From positions 12,292,062 to 12,356,061 of the forward strand of contig NC_050738.1 in NCBI RefSeq assembly GCF_014529535.1: a DNA stretch of 64,000 bases, given 5' to 3'. Positions 11,518-23,500 of the stretch are shown one piece after another; positions within the stretch are counted from its first letter, which is position 1; each line of letters starts with the position of its first letter. Source of the DNA: Bradysia coprophila (Eukaryota > Arthropoda > Insecta > Diptera > Sciaridae). Under the pieces are notes generated by a model. The model saw only the letters and a list, made by a program, of their open reading frames with translations, ran no database searches and was not told the origin of the DNA. Made by a program: the position numbers and the translations under genes.

Positions 11518-13575
11518 GTGAATATCTGCTGTGTTGTCAAATTTAGAAATTACCTCAATAATATTTCTGTTTAAATCGCGTAGGCGACGTTGCTATATTT
11601 GTATGAAATATCACGTAAGCGACGTTGCTGTGGATGAAATTGTCGTTGTTCGGGTTGTCAAAGTTCGTGTTTACAGTTACTTGGAACAAACCTATACGTG
11701 TAGAACTAATCAGTTAGCTATTGATTAATGGTTAACAGTATTACCTTTACATGGCCTTGTCCCTTGTCTATATTTTCCATAAATGAACATAAATAACACG
11801 GGAGGGGTTTTTTATTTTCTGACCAAATTTCTTCCATTTTTTATTTACTTTATGCATTCTTCCGACATAACGTGTAATGATGAATCAAATATTTGTATTT
11901 TCATTTCATTAGTTGATAATTTTAAGCCAAATGATTGAAGTAAAAGTTTGAATTTTTGATGGTAATAGCTTGAATCTCTTCCATTACCATTTTCAGTGCA
12001 TATGATTAATGAAAATGTTTCCTTTGAATTACATCGTTCTTTTTATGTTACTCTAATTGTTTTCCATGTCTTCTTATTACAAATCGATTTATTGTAATAA
12101 CTTTGACAATCGTTCTTTTAAATAATCCATATGGAAAACACATAAAATTAAGTCAATTTTAAAACAGTCGTTTAAACTGTTATTTCGAATTTTCAACATC
12201 AAAACACCTTGCAAAGCAATAGAAAAAAAAATTAGTATACCAGCTACCAGGTATGTACCAGCGCTTATTTTTGATAATTTTAATTCTCCAAATTATCAAC
12301 AAACGAAAAATATCGAAATTAACCAAAATTTCATTAATCGAAAATAGGTCCTCTAAACATTTACAGAATTTGTAATGGTATGTCGGCTGCAATTAGTTAG
12401 TGCTAGTGGTACAGTAATATTACTTTATTAAATATCTGATACTAGGTCCCATCTTGTGGATGGGTCGGGTCCCTTGACTGATCCTAATTTAATTGGATAT
12501 TCGACAAGTTTATATTAAGAGTTAATTCGCCAATTACTCAGACATTTGGAAAACAAGCTCGCTCCGATATGATTGAGTTGTAGCTTATTCGATTCAATTC
12601 TAGCGAACAGGTATCTGTAATTTTTTTAAAACAAAATCCAGTTCGGGTGTAATATGTCTACATGTCATGTGATCTCAGAGGATGGTTAAAATGCTGTTTT
12701 AGCAATAACTTGAGGAAGGAGGAAACAAATATGCTAAAATTTGTAGAATTGTTGGCCTATCCACGGCCGACAAATTGAGCCCACTCTGACGTCCATGAAA
12801 AGTTCAATTTTTCAAAGTTTAGTTGGACGATAATATCGTTTTGTTCAGTGACGCTTCTTCATAGATACCAATTGGACAATGGTCCAGGGCGCTGGGAAGA
12901 TGGGGCGCTATAAAATGCAAACAGAAATTTCATACTACATACTTTGCATTTGCATTAAAATTCATGGGATGTTGCTTGAAAAAAAAAATTTGCTGTGCGG
13001 CCTTTAATATATGAGGAAATTACGCAGACAGCTCGAGTCTTTATCGTCATCGCGTCGTAATAATTCCTTCATTTCTTTGCAATTCCTTCAATTTCTAGTA
13101 TTTCCTTATTAATTACCGGATACTTCGCCATCTAAGAAAATGCAGTCATTTCGAGGTTTTCGTTCGGAAATTTAAGTTCCTTAAATTAAGGATCACTATA
13201 ATCATAAATTGAGTTTTAAAAACTTGATAAATATGAAAATTAAAAGTAAATTTAAGTAAAATATCAAACAGAAACCACATTCTGACATAATAATATGAGT
13301 CCTCCCATAACAAATGTCAGAAATGGATGTATTAATTTTTTCATTTACAGTTGGTGCAATTTTTGATTTTTGGCGATTCTTTTGAATTTAAGAATATACT
13401 AAAAGTTTCGTAGAATTTTATTTGAAAGAACGTAGTATCATTTAATCTGTTCGAAACTGAGAGTTCCCGCACTTCCCTGTCTGATATTGCAATAAGATAA
13501 AGCGACTTGTGTGAAATAACTCGTCGGAGTTGTCTAATGTTAGATTTAATTGACTTTTTATACTTACTGTAGTGT
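11518..13575. other. Gene-free AT-rich stretch
   Basis: No motif-bearing frame, RNA gene or long repeat was found. Short frames (65-70 codons) are unremarkable. Confidence 0.55.
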
Positions 13576-13584
13576 ATAAAAAAA

Positions 13585-14790
13585 ATTTATGAAAATTTTT
13601 GTGAAGACGAAAACTTAAAATTTGCCAAAATGGAGCATGTTTGTTCACAAAAAAAAATTTTGTATGAAAATTTTTGTGAAGACGAAAACTTAAAATTTGC
13701 CAAAATGGAGCACGTTTTTTGACAAAAAATTTTTTGTATGAAAATTTTTGTGAAGACGAAAACTTAAAATTTGCCAAAATGGAGCATGTTTCTTCACAAA
13801 AAAATTTTTTGTATGAAAATTTTTGTGAAGACGAAAACTTAAAATTTGCCAAAATGGAGCACGTTTCTTCACAAAAAAATTTTTTTAATGAAAATTTTCG
13901 TGAAGACGAAAACTTAAAATTTGCCAAAATGGAGCATGTTTCTTCACAAAAAAATTTTTTGTATGGAAAATTTTTGTGAAGACGAAAACTTAAAATTTGC
14001 CAAAATGGAGCATGTTTCTTCACAAAAAATTTTTTTATATGGAAATTTTTGTGAAGACGAAAACTTAAAATTTGCCAAAATGGAGCACGTTTCTTCACAA
14101 AAAAATTTTTTTTATGAAAATTTTCGTGAAGACGAAAACTTAAAATTTGCCAAAATGGAGCATGTTTCTTCACAAAAAAATTTTTTTTATGAAAATTTTT
14201 GTGAAGACGAAAACTTAAAACTTGCCAAAATGGAGCATGTTTGTTCACAAAAAAAATTTTTAAATGGAAAATTTTTGTGAAGACGAAAACTTAAAATTTG
14301 CCAAAATGGAGCATGTTTCTTCACAAAAAATTTTTTTATATGGAAATTTTTGTGAAGACGAAAACTTAAAACTTGCCAAAATGGAGCACGTTTCTTCACA
14401 AAAAAATTTTTTTTATGAAAATTTTCGTGAAGACGAAAACTTAAAATTTGCCAAAATGGAGCATGTTTCTTCACAAAAAAATTTTTTGTATGAAAATTTT
14501 TGTGAAGACGAAAACTTAAAACTTGCCAAAATGGAGCATGTTTGTTCACAAAAAATTTTTATATGGAAATTTTTGTGAAGACGAAAACTTAAAATTTGCC
14601 AAAATGGAGCATGTTTCTTCACAAAAAAATTTTTTGTATGAAAATTTTTGTGAAGACGAAAACTTAAAATTTGCCAAAATGGAGCATGTTTCTTCACAAA
14701 AAATTTTTTTGTATGAAAATTTTTGTGAAGACGAAAACTTAAAATTTGCCAATATAGAGCATGTTTCTTCACAAAATTTTTTTTAATGAA
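13585..14790. repeat. 75-bp minisatellite, 16 copies
   Basis: The motif GTGAAGACG recurs at 13601, 13676, 13750, 13825, 13900, 13976, 14051, 14126, 14201, 14277, 14352, 14427, 14502, 14575, 14650 and 14725, a 73-76-bp period. Each unit carries CTTCACAAAAA and its inverse TTTTTGTGAAG around an A/T tract, so every repeat can form a cruciform. Because 75 is divisible by 3, several frames stay open on both strands (up to 268 codons on minus, 13442-14248, reading as 25-residue repeats). I treat these as by-products, not genes. Confidence 0.96.
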
Positions 14791-15040
14791 AATACTAAAA
14801 TGTCGGCGGTATTCTTAAAAACTACTCTTTAGCGGAAATACTTCAGTTTAAATGTGTGTACGTTTCCGTTAAAATAGAGAAAATCGGTTCATGATTCGGT
14901 TCATGAGAAAATGGATACAAATAATTACGTTTTTTATGTTGTAACAAGATACCGCGACTCGTGGGAATTACAACCCTCGCTTCGCTTATTGTTCATTGCA
15001 TGCATTGCATTGCATTTCTATTTTCTGGCATTAAATTATT

Positions 15041-15694
15041 ACTCAAGTTATCGTCGTGACAAAAAAAAATGGTGACAAACAATTACGTTTTTGATAACAT
15101 TTCATACAATATCGGCACCAAAGTATATAAACATACTGAAGGTAATGCAAATGCTAAGCGGATCACAAATTTTACGGAACCCATGTTTCGGGTGAATATA
15201 AGATCTGTTATGTTGTTTGCGTTACGTTGGCGTTTTAATGTTAGTAGAAATGTATCGTTCTGCATACAATTTTCTGTGTTGAGTATGAAGATGCAACCTA
15301 ACAAAGTGAATTTAACTAGTGGCCAACATTGTAAAAATTATATTCACCCGAAAGTAGGGTTCCGTGAGTTTTTGTGGATTTGCATTACCTTCAGTATGTT
15401 TAAATACGTTGATCGACACAGCACATTAAATTATCATAAATTATCACAATATCAATTATTTTCGGTGTATTATCATGTATTATCAATTATCAACAGAGTA
15501 AAATCCTGTTTTTCTGGAATAATTTCCAGAACCGTATTCCTAGATGGCCCATCTTCGAACTTAACCTCAGGAATCCCATTCCTCGTCGATTAAAAAAGAA
15601 ATCATCAAAATCGGTTAAGAATTACTCAAGTTATCGTGATGACAAAGAAAAATGGTAACAAACAATTACGTTTTTGATAACATTTCATACATTG
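15041..15694. repeat. Direct repeat pair enclosing an inverted-repeat element
   Basis: About 70 bp starting TTACTCAAGTTATCGT at ~15041 recurs at ~15625 (shared words: CAAACAATTACGTTTTTGAT and AACATTTCATACA), a 584-bp spacing. Between the copies, 15124-15408 has inverted ends built on AAACATACTGAAGGTAATGC and arms of ~75 bp. This looks like a MITE beside or inside a segmental duplication. The 174-codon forward frame through it (15069-15593) lacks motifs and is not called. Confidence 0.75.
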
Positions 15695-18050
15695 TGTGGT
15701 AACAAACATTTTAGGGTATTTTCTGGCGTAAGACCCTTGACTTTCAGTCAAGGGAATTAATATTTGAATATTAATTTGAAAATTCTATTATTAAGGAAGG
15801 ACAAAAGCACCAGTAGGGTTACTTACTTACAGGCTCTATTTCGTAAGATCCCGAGCTATGGGACATAAGCCAACACCAGTAGGGTAAAACATAAATATTT
15901 AATAAAGGAAAAATAGTTCAAAATGGTCGCTTCTGAGGATTTTTAGTGTACCGTGATTTAAAAACAAATATATCAGACTTTCAAAGCGAACATTTGAACT
16001 AGTTTTTTTTTTACATTCATAATGTTATTTCAAACTTGTACCCGCATAAGTCGGGCGTATGCCGTTAATATCAATAAGGGACCATCTAATAAACAAATAA
16101 AGATACCTTGTAACATAGGATTACACAAAATGCATCATTACTGTATCGCTAAAAACCTGTTAAAGAAATGAGTGAAGGAATGGTCAAATGGTCAAAGCAC
16201 CTAGCAGGTTAATAGAGGTTTTACCACGCAAATAGAGTAGTATTCTGATCTCAATAATACCATTAGCCGATTTAATGGTGATTTTGCAATGACTTTAGGG
16301 AACTTTAGGGTATGGAAATGTTAGTACTTAGATTAAAGTACTGTTCTATTTTTTGCTATTACCCTGCTAGGTGCTTTCGATCAGGAATTTCAAATCGTGT
16401 TCATTTCATTACTATAAAATCCTAACTTAACAAAAAGAAATTGCAGCACTGCTGCAGCAGTCATGTTAAAATTCATATAAAATATTTCATGAGCATCATT
16501 TCTCTATGTTTTCTTTGCGCTCGTCGTTCTTTGTACTGGTTAAAACATACTCAGAGGAATTTTTTTACTCAATGGATTTTTAACTAAGTTATTACAAGTT
16601 CAAAATACTTCCCAAATGGAAAGAGTATGATATAAAAGAATCAAAAAAAGATAAACTTTTACGAAATAAAACTTACCATTACGCTACATTACAAACGGTA
16701 TTTTCCCTTTATATTCACCAAAGGAAACGCATGGGCATGTAAAGCCAGCAGATGGAATTTTATAGAATGGATTGCGATGAGAGTGTATTTATAGCACGAT
16801 CCAATTTCTTCTCATTGCATTTGAAAGTTCGCAATGTAATCAGTCGAATCGAATTTCCTTTCATTTTTAAAATTATTTTTTTAAACTATGGCAACATTGG
16901 AAGCATCATCATCACAATGGTACGAAATCATCCCTGACCCGAGGATCTACCTTTTCTTGGTATGTGCATTTTCCTGATTTATAATTAAGATAAAATGCAT
17001 CCGTTAGGTAAGTCATAAAACAAAAACGATCAAAAGAAGTTTAATGATGTCAAAAACGGTGGATGCTGCGCTATTAAATATTTACGTAAAATGTTTTTGT
17101 TGTTTATCAAGTCATAGCCTGGGGCTGTAGTTTATTTTTCCATCAAAGAGAGCAGCTTATTTATTTAAGATGTTAATTAATTTTCATGGAATTCTTTTTG
17201 AGTTGCCCCAAAATTTTTGATTCAAACTTTTGCTTATATGAAAATTAAACATGTGATAAGTACGAACACCGCTACACAAAACGTTCATCGAAAGTTGTGG
17301 TATGTACATGAGTGGAAAATAATTTTAAGAAAATATTGAACATGCCAGCAACAATATTCTAATCGAGCAAAATTTTGTTATTTATGCCGTACATGCCATA
17401 ACGTCCGAGAAAACTTATCAGCATACGAAAACTTTCGAATGTGATTAAAACTCAAAATTATCTGTAGGAAAGCTCACATATGCGGAATGCGATATTATTA
17501 TTTCGTAAAAGTAACCGCTCAGAAATGAGCTGTGTTAGAAAACTTTTCGAAATAATGTTACGATATTACAAGTTTGAATACGATAATACGATTTTATATT
17601 GCAAAGTGAACCGCTTTAAATAAATACCTAACGTTCCATCTCGCGTTCCACTGTCTAGATTTCTAGGAAATTCATTATTTTGTAAGATCATTGTGCACTT
17701 TATTGTTGGTGTGTAATAGAAGGTTGCGTAATTGTTTGATCATCGTTAGTGAAATTATGGTCTTGGAGCACGGGTTACAAAATTTATAAACTCCTATGAT
17801 ATCGTTTTTCAAAAAAACTAAAAAATTGTAAAACCGTAATACCAAAAAAAGTTCAATTTTTTATTCGTAGCAACGCACTTCAAGGAAAAGTGGTACTCTT
17901 AATAGGGTACTGAAACTTGACAGTGCTCCATACAAAATTTTACGCTGTAAAAAGAGTGGGGATAAAATTATGCGTTGTTCGTAGCTAATACAGTTAATGT
18001 CAACAAAATTTGTGTCTAAGTTGGATTTAGCTTGTTCACCAGAATAAAAC
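15695..18050. other. Gene-free AT-rich stretch
   Basis: No supported gene. Minor features are a local CACCAGTAGGGT duplication (about 15810 and 15885) and short frames without motifs. Confidence 0.5.
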
Positions 18051-18053
18051 ATC

Positions 18054-19510
18054 CCAAAGCCGGAATTTTTTCAACTTTTGAATTTCGTTCTGAGAGACTG
18101 CAACCAATTTATATATAAAGACGAAATTTACAAACAAATACATGGTGTTCCCATGGGGCTTCCACTTAGTCCGGTGCTGGCGGATATTGTAATGGAGCAT
18201 ATTTTAGACGAGGCGATGACCATATTAAACTTGCAGGTGGATGTTTGCCTAAAATATGTGGACGATTTATTCCTAATGGTTCCGAAGCAGTCAGTTGATT
18301 ACATCCTGTCGGTATTCAATTCCATCAATATCAACATTCAATTCACACATGTAGTTGAGCAAAACAATGAGTTGGCGTTCTTGGACACCACAGTTATTCG
18401 TGACGCAGTTGGCGCAATATCGTTTTTGTGGTTCTCCAAACCAACTTGTTCGAACCGGTTACTGAACTACAGATCGAATCATCCTATGAACCAAAAGTTG
18501 AACGTTGTGGATAACTTGATCAAAAGAATGTATGGGCTGAGCTCAACAAAATTCCACTACCAATGCAGCAGAAACATTAAGAAAATTCTCATGATGAACG
18601 ATTACCCATTGGACTTAATAGAGAACCGTATCAAGAAGCATATTAATTCTAGAGAAAATCAACAAGTGAGTCCACCACAGGTGGATACGAATGTTTCCAG
18701 TTCCGATGTCCAGAATGAGATTATGTACAGAGGCCTGCATTTCCATAGCTCTTGTTCCCAGAACATTGGCAAAATTTTGTGCGAAGATAGTGAGAATTTG
18801 CGTTTGGGTTTTAAGCCGACTTACACGAACCGTGCCATCTTCTCTAAACTCAAACAAAAGACATTGGAAGAAGACTTATATAATGTGGTCTACAACATCC
18901 CGTGCTTTGGTGATGGAATAAACGCACAATGTGAGCTGTCCTATGTGGGCAGTACCGGACACAAAGTCAAAATAAGAGGAGGCCAACATGTCGACGATAT
19001 TAAGAAGTTTAATCGTGACAACGACCTGGAAGGCACAACGGCAGTAGTCCACCATTTTCATGATGTTGTACATGTTCCGGACACAGACAACATTTCGGTG
19101 TTGGCGATTGAACATAATAAGACAAAGAGAAAAATTCTAGAGTCTCTATACATTATGACGAATGACACGATGAATTTCAGGCGAGACACTGAGAACATTA
19201 ATTCGGTGTACAAAAGCTTGCTAAGAAAATAACTAATCCATGTTCCGTAGAAAGTGCAGTTTAGTTAGCCAGCATTGTCTTTTCCACTTGAGTTTTTAAT
19301 GTTATTGAGTTGCAATGTCAAAATAGTAAACAAAGACGGTCGAGTTAGTGTTTTTGAAAAATTAATTAATTCGATTGAGATGTATTATTCGTAAGTACCG
19401 AGACCCTGTTAGATTAATGTGAATTACAAACTAAGTTTAGTGTTTTTTCTATTTACATTAGATGCTGATGATGCGATAATAAAATCGCGAAACGTCCATA
19501 AAAAACAAAG
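18054..19510 (+). mobile_element. 5'-truncated Penelope-like element (RT + GIY-YIG)
   Basis: An open frame from about 18048 to 19232 encodes the C-terminal part of a Penelope-like polyprotein. The RT palm has GVPMGLPLSPVLADIV (about residues 23-38 from 18078) and the catalytic KYVDDLF (about 59-65). Downstream is a GIY-YIG endonuclease with VVYNIPC, YVGSTG, KIRGGQH and IEHN-KRKILESLYI (about residues 268-365). The frame is closed just upstream at 18045, and earlier RT motifs are missing, so the copy is 5'-truncated. The 3' untranslated part to ~19510 carries GATGATGC and CGAAACGTCC words often seen at the 3' end of Penelope-like copies. The surviving frame has no stop or frameshift, suggesting a fairly young insertion. 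The missing start means it is unlikely to be functional. Confidence 0.93.
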
Positions 19511-19789
19511 TTTTTTATTTGTCAACCGGAAAATCAAGGAAAACCCAAACCCTTATTCATTGTTTCCACGGTCAAGGAAAACCCAACCTATTTTTTTTTT
19601 AATAAAATGAATAAAAATTCTTTATGCAGGTTTCATACTCACACGCATGTTGTAGTTGTAAAACGGTATATATCCAGTGTGATTGTATGACTCGTAAATG
19701 AGCTGAATCAAACTCATATACAGTTTGGTTAATATTCTGGAAATTGTTTGCCCTAAAAACCGGAAATTTGGAAAACGACCCGGTTCAGC

Positions 19790-20540
19790 GGCAAGAAATA
19801 ATGAAAAGTAGAAAAGAAGCAGGAAAATGACTAGAAATCGGAAAATGGCCTGAAATCAGGAAATGACCAAAATTCGGGAAATGACTAGGAATGGGAAAAT
19901 GAACAAAAAACGGGAAATAACCAGACATTGGGAAATGACCAGACATTGGGAAATGAGCAGACATTGGGAAATGACCAGAAATTGGGAAATGGACAAAATA
20001 TTTGGAAGTTACTAGAAATGTGAAAAAAACTAGCAGTTTCGTCTTCGTACATACCAATTTTGCTTAACCTGAGACGAAAAGCTCAGGGGCGCAAATTGCA
20101 AGAACCGAATTTCCATAAACCAAAACAAGACTCCTTTTCACATTTATTGAACTTCAAAGAAACCTTCCTTCTGAGAAACATGCTTTGGAACGACAAACAG
20201 AGCTATAGATCTTTCCTTTCCAGCACATCACGTAAAGTGGCAAAAAAAGAAAAAAGGAAATCTGTTTCGAAAGCAATTGGAAAATGATAAAAAATCGGGC
20301 AATAATCAAAATTCAGAAATGGTTAGAGATATTGAAACGGACTGAAATCGTAGAATGGACTGAAATAAAAAAAATTACTAGAAATAGGAAAACTATAAAA
20401 AAAAGAACGGAAAATCGGTACTTGCAATCGGAATCGAGAATAGATTGAAAAGCTAGAAGATCGTAAAAATAGCGAAATGAGTGGGAAACAAACAGGAATG
20501 AGTGAGAATGATTAGATGATAACAGGTGAGTATACAACGG
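19790..20540. repeat. 18-bp degenerate tandem repeat in two blocks
   Basis: CAGACATTGGGAAATGAC-like units repeat at 18-bp spacing (19922, 19940, 19958, 19976). More diverged copies run through 19793-20035 and again through 20275-20540, separated by ~240 bp of other sequence. The minus strand reads as HFPMSG-type hexapeptides (19785-20057), a by-product of the 18-bp period. Confidence 0.88.
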
Positions 20541-22508
20541 GAAGCGAAAATTATTGCAAAAAAAGCCCAGTCATTGAACTATACAGTTAGTGAAGGATGG
20601 AGATATCTTTTTTTCACTCTAACCAACGTGGTCTTATGAGAAACTTCTTCGAATTTTTTCAGGCGTAAAATTGATCGGAAAATTTTGGAAAAAACTGATT
20701 TGGATTCTACTCGCTTATACAATATTTTGTGGCCCTAGACTAGAAAGACTAGAAAGAAAAATTATTCTTTTTTCAGAAAAACTTGCCTACTGTATAGTAA
20801 TAGCGATTGTAAGATTGAAAATAAATTATTCTTTACCGGGAAATCCCAACATTTTTACTTTTACCGGGAAGTCCCAATATTATTACCAGGAAATTTGGTC
20901 GAATTTTAGTGGATATAGCGAAAAATCTGGAAATTAGATTCGGATACCGAAACGAAAACATTGTTTTTGTTTAACATTTTTGAAAAAGAATATTCTTTGA
21001 ATTTGCTTCAAATTATGCCGTTTTATCAATACCTCACGCGTTAGTGTAACTATTTCACTCGCAAGATAAGAAGCACTTTTGTTTGTTGGAGTGGATCAGC
21101 TGAAGCCAATTCATGTCTAAATTTCACTGACATCAATTGTACGTACGCATAACTGTAGGTTACAATTTCGACATTCATTGCTCTTAAACTCTTACTCAGC
21201 GACGCCAAAGAGACCTAATTAAAAAATTTCGTTTATTGTACCTGTCAAAGTTCACAATAGAGAAATTTGGATTAGGTCTGCTTCGCATCGCTATGTGTAG
21301 CTGCAGGTAATGTTGAAATTTAAAGTTCATAGAAAAATGTTTCGCTTTCATCAAAGCTTTCTTCCAAGGTGAAATGAAATCAAATGTGAAACCGTCATCC
21401 ATAGAGCCTCAACAACCTCAACACTATCAACAATTCAATTGTCAAAATAACAAAGAAAAATAAGTTGTGGCTATGGTTCTATGGATGACATCGGTTCGTG
21501 TTCGGTTCATTTTGTTCAGCTTTACCGTTGCTTGGAAAAAAACCTATTTAGTCACATGCCGTAACATCCATGTGGCCGACCGAATTTCGAATGAAAGACA
21601 ATCGAATTTACATTTCATTTCATTTAATCGGAAAATCTAATTTTCATACAATATTATTTAGAATAATTAAAGAAAAGAAAATAATTTTTTAATTAATAAT
21701 ACAAAATTTGCAAACTTAAAGTCTAATTATTTTTTTTTGTGATTTTTTAAAGATTTTTTTTTACATTTTTTTGGGTGTGTTAAATTAATTAATTTTACTT
21801 TTTAATTTAATTTCCATTCACAACAGATAATTCGAAAACTCGAAAGCTAAAATTATTTTTTTTTAAACAATTAAACTGTTCAACAGATAATGGGGGGACA
21901 CATTTATAAACAATATTTTTTGATAATTGAAATAACAAATCCTAATTAAAAAAGGGGTTTGAAGTTAGTTCGTTTAAAATAGAGAAAAATTTAATTGTTT
22001 GTTGATTTAAAAGAAAAGATCAAGAAAAAAAAAAGAAAATTATACAAGACGTGCGCAAAACGTGCAAAAGAACATATTGTATTGCTAAAGTTGAGTTTTT
22101 TTTTTCATCATATCATATTTTGCGTTCGAGTTTTCGATTACTGCTAAATTAATTAATTATTCGAATAATTGAACTAATCTGCTGGATACAATTCCTCGAA
22201 CTAATAATTTTTTTTGTAGATTTTGTGTAATAGAGAATAAGATCAAAACTATTGAAAAAAAAAGACCATCAAAACATTCGCATTTGAAAATAGATTACTT
22301 CACCGTCACCTTTCGATCATTTTTCCCATTCCAATTAATTCAATTAATTATAATTTCCAAGAAAAAGGTTCATCTTTACGTGTAACGAAGTTAAGTTGCT
22401 TAGAGCTAACGAAGAAATAAATAAAAAATTTTAACGACAATTTCCTACATAATGTCCGTTTCAAAATAATTATCCTGTGTGTCCTATCTGATAATTGTTT
22501 TTTTTTTG
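20541..22508. other. Gene-free, very AT-rich stretch
   Basis: No motif-bearing frame. Around 21090-21150, GTGGATCAGCTGAAG followed by AAATTTCACTGA resembles an arm of the MITE at 52835-53060 and may be a decayed fragment. CCGGGAA-TCCCAA words repeat near 20840-20890. Confidence 0.45.
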
Positions 22509-22512
22509 TTAA

Positions 22513-22910
22513 GAGGTTCCGAGTGTACGGTGAAATTGTAGCATACATTTCTGCGTTTCGAAATTTTTGATCGCTGATATCTTTTTACGAGAGCCCTTTT
22601 TGAAAAATGTACGACCACATTTTCGAGTAAAAATATGTCAGTTTTGAATAAAAAATAAAATTGTCTGTGAAAGTTTCATGTGCTTTGAGAAAACTGTACC
22701 AATGCCCCAAATTTGCATCAAAGGTACACTTTTCTTAAAGCACATGGAACTTTCACAGACAATTTTATTTTTTATTCAAAACTGACATATTTTTACTCGA
22801 AAATGTGGTCGTACATTTTTCAAAAAGGGCTCTCGTAAAAAGATATCAGCGATCAAAAATTTCGAAACGCAGAAATGTAGGCTACAATTTCAGCGTACGC
22901 TCGGAAGCTC
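22513..22910. mobile_element. Near-perfect 398-bp palindrome flanked by TTAA
   Basis: Arms of ~190 bp (22513-22703 and 22720-22910) are inverse copies, with about 130 bp (about 22544-22675) lacking any mismatch and a central loop of ~16 bp. TTAA lies at 22509-22512 and 22911-22914, the target duplication of piggyBac-type transposition. The ends (GAG.TTCCGAG) are not the usual piggyBac CCC, so the family is tentative. It lies ~590 bp downstream of the BicC stop codon. If transcribed it would fold into a long double-stranded hairpin. Confidence 0.9.
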
Positions 22911-22914
22911 TTAA

Positions 22915-23500
22915 ATGATTTTTTTATGCTTTAGACAGAAAAAAATATTTTCTGAAACATCAATTGAACCAAAACTAATTTTTGAACCGTCTCTCGCTTT
23001 TGTGGTCATTGTGGAATGTTTTGATGTTGATGTTGAATGAACTGATTTTGTGTTACCAAAAAAATGTGTGTGGATTAACAATAAACGTATAAATTGCTCG
23101 GTTCCAACAACAACAAAAAATTGATTGTTCAATGATGCTTAATTAACGAGTAATTAATCAAAACTAAAAAAAATGATTCTCGTAATTTGATTGTAACGGG
23201 TAACAAAACACCATTCTTAATAACTACAAATAATTACAAATAAGAAAAAAAAATTATAATTTGCCGACGTTATAAATGTGTGTGGTCTCTTGTGGATATT
23301 GACGGAAGAAACATTATCTTGCATCCACTGCGTTAGTGTGTGTGTGTGTGTGTGTATATCAGGGTTATCTCAATTGATGCGGGATTGTTTTTTATCAAAA
23401 AAAAAATAATTTACAAAATTTTTTCAATCCCATCAATTTCCTTATCACATACGTTTTTCTCTTTGAGATAATTTGGTTGACTTTATTCGGCTTAACATGT
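22915..23500. other. 3' flank of BicC with a (GT)n tract
   Basis: Contains a (GT)n microsatellite at about 23335-23356. A minus-strand AATAAA (plus TTTATT near 23482) lies about 15 nt past the BicC stop codon and is a candidate poly(A) signal. No gene seen. Confidence 0.5.

Noticed and set aside
13442..14248. 268-codon minus-strand frame of 25-residue repeats
   Set aside because: It lies within the 75-bp minisatellite, whose period is divisible by 3; equivalent frames are open on the other strand and no start context, splice signal or domain supports it.
15069..15593. 174-codon forward frame
   Set aside because: Crosses a MITE and a duplicated flank; no motif and no splice support.
18615..19115. 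Minus-strand frames inside the Penelope-like element
   Set aside because: They are antisense shadows of the RT/GIY-YIG coding frame.
19785..20057. HFPMSG-repeat protein on minus
   Set aside because: A translation of the 18-bp tandem repeat with degenerate units.
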